Made by a program: the position numbers and the translations under genes
Assembly (NCBI GenBank): GCA_027451065.1
Contig: DAIDKD010000002.1
Span: 1 to 41,092, forward strand
Direction of reading: 5' to 3'
DNA length: 41,092 bases
DNA from: Bacillaceae bacterium
GTDB taxonomy: Bacteria; Bacillota; Bacilli; Bacillales; Bacillaceae_G
The notes under the pieces: generated by a model
Told to the model about the DNA's origin: nothing
Databases searched by the model: none
Seen by the model: the letters and a program-made list of their open reading frames with translations, nothing else
Shown: positions 35,747 through 41,092 of the stretch, in pieces
Numbering within the stretch: position 1 is the first letter of the stretch
How the letters are laid out: each line of letters opens with the position of its first letter

Positions 35747-36487
35747 GTGAAAGTTACAATACCAACACCATTGTTCATTGAAGGTGGAAAGAGAGCAGTT
35801 CTATTGCTCCATGGTTTTACGGGAAATTCAGCTGATGTACGGATGCTAGGACGTTTTTTAGAGAAGAAAGGTTATACATGCTATGCCCCTCATTATAAAG
35901 GGCACGGAGTACCACCAGAAGAGTTGATACATACAGGTCCGAAAGATTGGTGGGAGGACGTGTTAGAGGCCTATGGATTTTTGAAAAAGAGGGGATATGA
36001 GGAAATAGCTGTTGCAGGACTTTCCCTCGGCGGTGTATTTTCTTTGAAATTAGGGTATACACTACCTGTAAAAGGAGTTATCACTATGTGTGCCCCTATG
36101 TCTACGAAAAATAAAGAGGTCATGTACAAAGGAGTGTTGGCTTATGCTCGTAAATATAAAGAGCATGAAGGGAAATCAAAAGAGAAAATTGATGAGGAAA
36201 TGAGCAGATTTCAGCCGATGAATACATTGGAGGAGTTGAAGGAAGAAATAGATAATGTTCGTGAAAATATCGATTTGATTGAGGTACCAGTCTTCGCAAT
36301 CCAAGCACGACATGATACGATGATTGATCCAGATAGTGTCAATGTGATTTTTGATGGAGTGTCCTCTATCATCAAAAAGCAAAAATGGTTTGAAAATTCT
36401 GGGCATGTCATTACGATAGGACCTGAAAAAGATATAATGCATGAAGATATTTATGAGTTTTTAGAATCTCTGACTTGGGAAGAATAA
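35747..36487 (+). CDS. est: Carboxylesterase (Est/YvaK type)
   Basis: A 246-residue alpha/beta hydrolase of the Bacillus/Geobacillus Est30 group that cleaves short- to medium-chain esters. The oxyanion-hole H-G-F-T-G, nucleophile Ser93 in G-L-S-L-G-G, the acid in A-R-H-D-T-M-I-D and the His in S-G-H-V-I are visible. GTG 35747, after the AAGG in GGGGGAAGGTG, gives the family N-terminus; the frame extends to a TTG at 35699 but that adds residues not seen in the family. Its physiological substrate is not known. It sits 24 bases before rnr. Confidence 0.93.
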   Translation: MKVTIPTPLFIEGGKRAVLLLHGFTGNSADVRMLGRFLEKKGYTCYAPHYKGHGVPPEELIHTGPKDWWEDVLEAYGFLKKRGYEEIAVAGLSLGGVFSLKLGYTLPVKGVITMCAPMSTKNKEVMYKGVLAYARKYKEHEGKSKEKIDEEMSRFQPMNTLEELKEEIDNVRENIDLIEVPVFAIQARHDTMIDPDSVNVIFDGVSSIIKKQKWFENSGHVITIGPEKDIMHEDIYEFLESLTWEE

Positions 36488-36511
36488 AAGAAAAGCGGGA
36501 GGTGCAATTAG

Positions 36512-38830
36512 ATGGATATAAATGAAAAACAGATTGAAAAAATCCTTTCTTTTATGAAAGAGGAGACGTATAAGCCGTTGACCATTCAAGAATTAGAGGT
36601 AGCTTTTGGAATAGAAGGCTCCAGTGACTTTAAGGATTTTGTAAAAACACTTGTATTAATGGAAGAAAAAGGGTTAGTGGTGCGGACACGAAGCAATCGT
36701 TACGGTCTTCCAGAAAAGATGAACTTAGTGAAAGGGAAATTAACAGGGCATGCCAAAGGATTTGCTTTCGTGATTCCTGAAGAAAAGGGAATGGATGATA
36801 TTTTTATCCCTCCTAATGAACTGAACAGTGCCATCCACGGTGATATTGTGTTGGCACGTGTTAACACAATTTCATCGGGAGCAAGACGAGAAGGGACTGT
36901 TGTTCGAATTATCGAACGGGGAATGAAGGAAATTGTTGGGACATATACCCCATCGAAAGGGTTTGGGTTTGTGATTCCTGATGATAAGCGGATTATCAGC
37001 GATATTTTCATTCCGAAAAATGCAACAAAGGGTGCGGTAGACGGGCATAAAGTTGTTGTAAATATTACCAACTATCCAGAAGGACGAATGAGTGCTGAAG
37101 GAGAAATTGTCAACATCATTGGCCATAAAAATGACCCAGGTGTAGATATTTTATCAGTCATTTATAAAAATGGATTACCACTGGCTTTTCCAGATGAAGT
37201 ACTAGAGCAGGCCAACAGCATCCCAGAGGAAATAAACGAGGAAGATATCGGCAATCGACGTGATTTACGTGATCAAGTTATTGTGACCATTGATGGAGCA
37301 GATGCTAAAGATTTAGATGATGCAGTGACAGTAAGCAAGTTGGAAAATGGAAACTATAAGCTCGGAGTACATATTGCTGATGTTAGTTATTATGTACAGG
37401 AAGGCTCTTCTATTGATAAAGAAGCGGCTGAACGAGGGACAAGTGTTTATTTAGTCGACCGTGTGATTCCGATGATTCCTCACCGTTTGTCTAACGGAAT
37501 ATGCTCATTGAATCCGAAAGTCAATCGCTTTACCCTTTCCTGCGAAATGGAATTGACAGCTGAAGGGGAAGTAATCAGTCATGAAATTTTTGAAAGTATT
37601 ATCAAAACGACAGAGCGAATGACCTATGCTGATGTGAATAAAATTCTAGAAGAAAAAGATGAAGGATTGCGGGGAAAATATGCTGAACTTGTACCAATGT
37701 TCGAATTGATGGAAGAATTGGCTAGTATTTTACGCAATAAACGTATGACACGGGGAGCCATTGATTTTAATTTTAAAGAAGCAAAAGTATTGGTAGATGA
37801 AGAAGGAGCACCGACAGATGTTGTTCTTCGAGAACGTTCTGTGGCAGAAAAATTAATTGAAGAATTTATGTTGGCTGCCAACGAAACGGTAGCAGAGCAT
37901 TTCCACTGGCTTAATGTACCATTCATGTACCGTGTCCATGAAGATCCAAAGGAAGAAAAGCTACAGAGATTTTTTGAATTTATTACTACTTTTGGTTATG
38001 CTGTAAAAGGAACGGCTAATCAAATTCATCCACGAGCGTTGCAGCAAGTAATTGAAATGGTGCATGGAAAACCAGAAGAAGTAGTGATTTCCACTGTGCT
38101 TTTACGTTCTATGAAGCAAGCTCGCTATGATGAGGATAGCCTAGGGCATTTTGGCTTATCAACAGAATTCTATACTCACTTTACCTCACCTATTCGTCGT
38201 TATCCAGATTTAATTGTTCATCGCTTAATTCGTACGTATCTAATAGAAGGACGAATGGAACAGGACGTACAGGATAAATGGAAGGAATCATTGCCAAGTA
38301 TTGCAGAGCATTCGTCTAATATGGAACGTCGTGCCGTAGAGGCAGAACGTGAAGTGGACGAGTTGAAAAAAGCGGAGTACATGCTTGATAAAATTGGTGA
38401 AGAATATGAAGGAATTATTAGCTCCGTTACTAATTTCGGGATGTTTGTTGAGTTAGAAAATACTATTGAGGGACTTGTTCATGTTAGCTATTTATCAGAT
38501 GATTATTATCGTTACGATGACAGACATTTTGCGATGATAGGTGAAAGAACAGGAAAAGTCTTCCGCATCGGTGACGAGATTATTGTTCGTGTGGTGAAGG
38601 TTGACAAGGATGAACGTGCCATTGATTTTGAAGTTGTCGGCATGAAAAGTAATCGCCGACCACGCAACGATAAACCACATATGATTTCCTTAGATAAAAA
38701 AGGAAAAGGTGATAAAAAAGCAAAAAAAGACTCCCGCAAGTCAGACCGTAATGACCAAGGGAAAAAGAAGAAAAAGAAAGGTGCTTTTTACGAAGGGGTA
38801 GCGAAAAAGCCGAAGAAGAAAAAAAGATAG
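36512..38830 (+). CDS. rnr: Ribonuclease R
   Basis: A 772-residue 3'-5' exoribonuclease able to degrade structured RNA and, with tmRNA-SmpB, non-stop mRNA. Domain order: N-terminal winged helix (about 1-65), two cold-shock OB folds (about 70-220, each with a G-F-A-F-V-I-P or G-F-G-F-V-I-P motif), the RNB catalytic domain ([14 protein letters not shown] near 265 and the C-terminal S-P-I-R-R-Y-P-D-L), an S1 domain (about 630-710) and a very Lys-rich tail. GGGAGGTG precedes the ATG. The TAG stop lies in a hairpin stem. Confidence 0.97.
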   Translation: MDINEKQIEKILSFMKEETYKPLTIQELEVAFGIEGSSDFKDFVKTLVLMEEKGLVVRTRSNRYGLPEKMNLVKGKLTGHAKGFAFVIPEEKGMDDIFIPPNELNSAIHGDIVLARVNTISSGARREGTVVRIIERGMKEIVGTYTPSKGFGFVIPDDKRIISDIFIPKNATKGAVDGHKVVVNITNYPEGRMSAEGEIVNIIGHKNDPGVDILSVIYKNGLPLAFPDEVLEQANSIPEEINEEDIGNRRDLRDQVIVTIDGADAKDLDDAVTVSKLENGNYKLGVHIADVSYYVQEGSSIDKEAAERGTSVYLVDRVIPMIPHRLSNGICSLNPKVNRFTLSCEMELTAEGEVISHEIFESIIKTTERMTYADVNKILEEKDEGLRGKYAELVPMFELMEELASILRNKRMTRGAIDFNFKEAKVLVDEEGAPTDVVLRERSVAEKLIEEFMLAANETVAEHFHWLNVPFMYRVHEDPKEEKLQRFFEFITTFGYAVKGTANQIHPRALQQVIEMVHGKPEEVVISTVLLRSMKQARYDEDSLGHFGLSTEFYTHFTSPIRRYPDLIVHRLIRTYLIEGRMEQDVQDKWKESLPSIAEHSSNMERRAVEAEREVDELKKAEYMLDKIGEEYEGIISSVTNFGMFVELENTIEGLVHVSYLSDDYYRYDDRHFAMIGERTGKVFRIGDEIIVRVVKVDKDERAIDFEVVGMKSNRRPRNDKPHMISLDKKGKGDKKAKKDSRKSDRNDQGKKKKKKGAFYEGVAKKPKKKKR

Positions 38831-38879
38831 TTGTGAGTGAGGGGGGAGTAAAAATCAACCCCCACCTCACTCACAACTA
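38828..38879. terminator. rnr hairpin that includes the stop codon
   Basis: TAGTTGTGAGTGAGG (38828-38842) pairs perfectly with 38865-38879, with further G/C pairing inside. The arm begins with the rnr stop codon itself. No T-run follows. A smaller perfect 8-bp inverted repeat (CAATCATG/CATGATTG) lies at 38887-38915. Confidence 0.75.
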
Positions 38880-38936
38880 GAAAGGACAATCATGATAACC
38901 CCAGGAACATGATTGAAGTCAACTATCTAATGTTAA

Positions 38937-38965
38937 TTGTGAAATTTGGGGAATTTTGCTAAAAT
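38937..38965 (+). promoter_or_regulatory. smpB promoter
   Basis: TTGTGA (38937-38942) and TAAAAT (38960-38965) with a 17-base spacer, 30 bases before the smpB start codon. Confidence 0.65.
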
Positions 38966-38995
38966 AGGGAGGATAGTAGAGAGGAGGAGGTTTTC

Positions 38996-39463
38996 ATGCC
39001 AAAAGGAGAAGGGAAAGTAATTGCTCAAAATAAAAAGGCATACCATGATTTTTTTATTGAAGAGACGTATGAAGCAGGTATGGTGCTGCAAGGAACGGAA
39101 ATTAAAAGTATTCGTGCTGGAAAAGCCAATATTAAAGATGCATATGCCCGTATTGTAAATGGGGAAGTAGTTATTGTTGGAATGCATATCAGCCCTTATG
39201 AACAAGGGAATAGATACAATCATGACCCATTGCGTACAAGGAAATTATTACTGCACAAAAAAGAAATTGACAAGTTAATTGGCATCACCAAAGAATCAGG
39301 TTACACATTGGTTCCGTTAAAAATTTATCTGAAAAACGGTTTTGCCAAATTACTACTAGGTATCGGAAAAGGGAAAAAGAATTACGACAAGCGAGAAGAC
39401 TTGAAACGAAAAGAAGCAAAACGTGATATTGAACGAGCCTTCCGTGACAGGCAAAAAATGTAG
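38996..39463 (+). CDS. smpB: SsrA-binding protein SmpB
   Basis: A 155-residue RNA-binding protein that brings tmRNA to stalled ribosomes. It contains [25 protein letters not shown] and the C-terminal basic tail [14 protein letters not shown] that enters the mRNA channel. GGAGGAGG lies upstream of the ATG. It is directly followed by ssrA, its RNA partner, as in Bacillus. Confidence 0.98.
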   Translation: MPKGEGKVIAQNKKAYHDFFIEETYEAGMVLQGTEIKSIRAGKANIKDAYARIVNGEVVIVGMHISPYEQGNRYNHDPLRTRKLLLHKKEIDKLIGITKESGYTLVPLKIYLKNGFAKLLLGIGKGKKNYDKREDLKRKEAKRDIERAFRDRQKM

Positions 39464-39483
39464 CAATTTCCTAAGATTAACAA

Positions 39484-39511
39484 TTGCACTCAGCAACCTA
39501 TGTGCTATAAT
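39484..39511 (+). promoter_or_regulatory. ssrA promoter
   Basis: TTGCAC (39484-39489) and TATAAT (39506-39511) with a 16-base spacer; transcription would start near 39518, leaving a 5' leader removed during maturation. Confidence 0.75.
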
Positions 39512-39585
39512 AGGTTATGTAATCAGCTTGCCAGTAAACATGGAGTAACTAAGCGTATACCATCTCGTAAACAAACCTTTTATAA

Positions 39586-39943
39586 GGGGACGTTACGGAT
39601 TCGACAGGGGTAGTTTGAGCTCAGGCTGCATGTCGAGGTTACGGCTCGTAAAACGTTACCCGCCAATAATAACTGGCAAACAAAACAATTTCGCTTTAGC
39701 TGCTTAATTGCACTAAAGGCCTCTCCTATCTATCGCCCATGTAGATAGTTTCTGAGAGGTTCACTCATTAGTGGGCTACGCCGGAGTTCGCCGTCTGAGG
39801 GCAAAGGAAGAGAACAATCAGACTAGCTGCACGGAAGCCTGTCAATTGGCCGAAGTGTTAGCGAATTGCTAATAAATTGACTACACTCGTAGAAGCTTAA
39901 GTGCCAATATCTTTGGACGTGGGTTCGACTCCCACCGTCTCCA
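39586..39943 (+). ncRNA. ssrA: tmRNA (ssrA)
   Basis: A 358-base transfer-messenger RNA that rescues stalled ribosomes and tags the unfinished protein. The 5' end GGGGACGTTACGGATTCGAC and the 3' end with T-arm GTGGGTTCGACTCCCAC and GTCTCCA are both canonical; GGGGAC pairs with GTCTCC to make the alanine-type acceptor stem. The CCA end is not encoded. The tag frame at 39675-39707 encodes GKQNNFALAA, added after the first Ala carried by the RNA. Pseudoknot-like inverted repeats fill 39710-39890. Neighbour: smpB upstream. Confidence 0.98.
39675..39707 (+). other. tmRNA tag-peptide reading frame
   Basis: GGC AAA CAA AAC AAT TTC GCT TTA GCT GCT TAA encodes GKQNNFALAA. The Leu-Ala-Ala end is the degron read by ClpXP-type proteases. 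At ten residues it is shorter than the 14-residue B. subtilis tag and resembles shorter tags of other Bacillales. Confidence 0.93.
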
Positions 39944-39948
39944 TAAAT

Positions 39949-39996
39949 AAAAAAGAGCTAGAAATGTTGATATAATAACATTTCTAGCTCTTTTTT
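39949..39996 (+). terminator. ssrA terminator
   Basis: A 20-bp stem (39949-39968 with 39977-39996) around an 8-base loop ending in six T. Strong intrinsic terminator. Confidence 0.95.
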
Positions 39997-40120
39997 GCTT
40001 TTGATTTGTTCACTAGGCGATAAGAAGATTTGAGAGAATCAGCATGCTGTAAGATTATTAGTGTTTTATTAATTTTTATAATACAATTAGATTAAGAATT
40101 TTCAAAAAAAGGGGGTAAAA

Positions 40121-40207
40121 TTGTTTAAATCGCTAAGAATATTTGGTGTTGGTGATTATATAGAGATTACTATTCCTTTTTCATCTGTAGACGCTTATAT
40201 CATGTAG
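40121..40207 (+). CDS. Possible small ORF (28 aa)
   Basis: TTG 40121 follows a GGGGGT stretch at a suitable distance and a TATAAT lies at 40077-40082. The 28-residue peptide (F-K-S-L-R-I-F-G-V-G-D-Y-I-E and on) has no recognised motif. A chance frame is at least as likely. The rest of the 325-base gap between ssrA and the lipoprotein gene holds the ssrA terminator and A/T-rich sequence. Confidence 0.22.
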   Translation: MFKSLRIFGVGDYIEITIPFSSVDAYIM

Positions 40208-40268
40208 TCTATTGTGAAAAATATATCACACAAAAACAGAATATTAAAAAATAAGTGGGGTGGGAGAA

Positions 40269-41092
40269 ATGAAAAAGATAGTTATTTTTCTACTAGCATT
40301 ATTTGTAATAGCAGGTTGTAACAATAATAGAGTATCTGAGAATGCAGTGGAAGAAAAGGAAGCATTACTAGAAGCTGATAATTCCACGACTACAACGTCT
40401 AGTAATGAAGTGTTTATTGATTATGCAACAGAAGAGGTTTTAGCAAAATTTGATTCATATAGTGAGATTCTTATCGATGGTAGTGAAGACATCGTATTTT
40501 GGTCTGAAGGAACCATAAATAATTTTAAATTCATTGAAATTGGATATGAAGTTGAAGGCAGTGACTTTAGCTATTTTCAAGAGGAAATATTATATTTCAT
40601 AAATACACTATCGCTTGAGAATCCAGTAGTAATCCAAACAATCATATCTGAAGGGATTCCCAATCGAGGCATTTCATATACTGATGAGAACGGTGAAGAA
40701 CGTTATTTTCATATTGCTTGGAGCGGTGTTGATGACTCTCTATCCCTTGAAGAGTTTGAAAATGCCCCCCCAGCCGAGCTCTCGTCTAGTAGTGGTTCAG
40801 CCAACAGTGATACATCTGAAAACGATTCATCCAATGATGGTGTAGCTATGAATGAGGAAGAATTTTTCGAGGAAACAAAAAATTATCTTCTATACGGTCA
40901 AGAAGGATTATCATACGCTGAGAGCCTGAACTGGACGGAAGAATTTTTAGAACAGGTTGACATAAATGAAGTTTATCAGAAGTATTTAGCAGCAGGAGGC
41001 ATAGCTGATGATGTGAAAAGTTTTGCAGAATATTTGACCCTCAATGCACCTATTAATAGCAATTGGGAAGCATTAATCAAATCTGCTGTATA
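40269..41092 (+). CDS. Putative lipoprotein, cut by the window end
   Basis: At least 274 residues are open from ATG 40269, after GGTGGGAG, to the window edge, where the next codon begins TA and may or may not be a stop. The N-terminus is a lipoprotein signal peptide with lipobox V-I-A-G-C (Cys17), followed by an acidic, Thr/Ser-rich linker. There is a folded part (about 45-165), a low-complexity Ser/Asn/Asp stretch (about 170-195), then a helical region (F-F-E-E-T-K-N-Y-L-L-Y-G-Q). No catalytic motif or known family is recognised. It would be anchored to the outer face of the membrane. Confidence 0.8.
   Translation, partial: MKKIVIFLLALFVIAGCNNNRVSENAVEEKEALLEADNSTTTTSSNEVFIDYATEEVLAKFDSYSEILIDGSEDIVFWSEGTINNFKFIEIGYEVEGSDFSYFQEEILYFINTLSLENPVVIQTIISEGIPNRGISYTDENGEERYFHIAWSGVDDSLSLEEFENAPPAELSSSSGSANSDTSENDSSNDGVAMNEEEFFEETKNYLLYGQEGLSYAESLNWTEEFLEQVDINEVYQKYLAAGGIADDVKSFAEYLTLNAPINSNWEALIKSAV

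Noticed and set aside
39586-39996. tmRNA 3' end as an integration site for a mobile island
   Set aside because: No integrase and no second copy of the tmRNA 3' end is visible downstream in the window.

Overview
The window is AT-rich chromosomal DNA from a low-GC Gram-positive bacterium, most likely a member of the Bacillales (Bacillaceae sensu lato). Support comes from the order yvcD-trxB-yvcI-rapZ-yvcK-whiA, then clpP with a CtsR operator and a nearby tRNA-Arg(CCG), then cggR-gap-pgk-tpi-gpmI-eno and secG-est-rnr-smpB-ssrA, which matches Bacillus. AAGGAGG-type ribosome binding sites, Fur-, PerR-, CtsR- and CcpA-type operators and an interspersed repeat of a type known from Bacillaceae agree. 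The genus cannot be fixed from sequence reading alone. The HPr-like gene crh, which follows whiA in Bacillus subtilis, is absent here.

Layout. 1-5963 (+): 3' end of a hexapeptide acyltransferase, a TPR protein, thioredoxin reductase, a Nudix hydrolase, rapZ, yvcK and whiA. 6137-9009 (-): an aldo/keto reductase with a candidate cre site, clpP with a CtsR-type operator over its promoter, and a LacI-family regulator. 9183-9380 (+): promoter, tRNA-Arg(CCG), terminator. 9542-18384 (+): a tightly packed molybdenum gene cluster in the order short Cys-rich ORF, modB, modC, NapA/NasA-type molybdoenzyme, four-cluster ferredoxin subunit, FAD/NAD(P) oxidoreductase, TDT (TehA/SLAC1-type) membrane protein, moaA, MOSC protein, modA. 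18533-21754 (-): iron-siderophore binding lipoprotein and two permeases under a Fur box, without an ATPase gene and split by a terminator and an interspersed repeat. 22058-23305 (+): a SstT-type transporter. 23482-30708 (+): the CggR-regulated lower-glycolysis operon. 30809-31099 (-): a truncated acetyltransferase remnant. 31227-33714 (+): ahpC behind a PerR-type box, then an AhpF-like reductase with reversed domain order. 33928-35146 (-): a HAD phosphatase and a frameshifted gene. 35333-39943 (+): secG, est, rnr, smpB and tmRNA. 40269-end (+): a lipoprotein cut by the window edge.

How the genes work together. The molybdenum cluster looks like a self-contained cytoplasmic module. ModABC would import molybdate, MoaA starts cofactor synthesis, and the FAD protein and ferredoxin would pass electrons from NAD(P)H to a molybdenum enzyme with no Tat signal. 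The TDT protein would move the substrate or product anion. Nitrate is the best guess from the active-site motif, but no nitrite reductase gene is next to it. AhpC and the rearranged AhpF form a peroxide-detoxifying pair. The main points worth a second look are the molybdenum module, the domain-permuted AhpF, the short tmRNA tag, and a recurring habit of long perfect hairpins, several of which contain the stop codon of the preceding gene.
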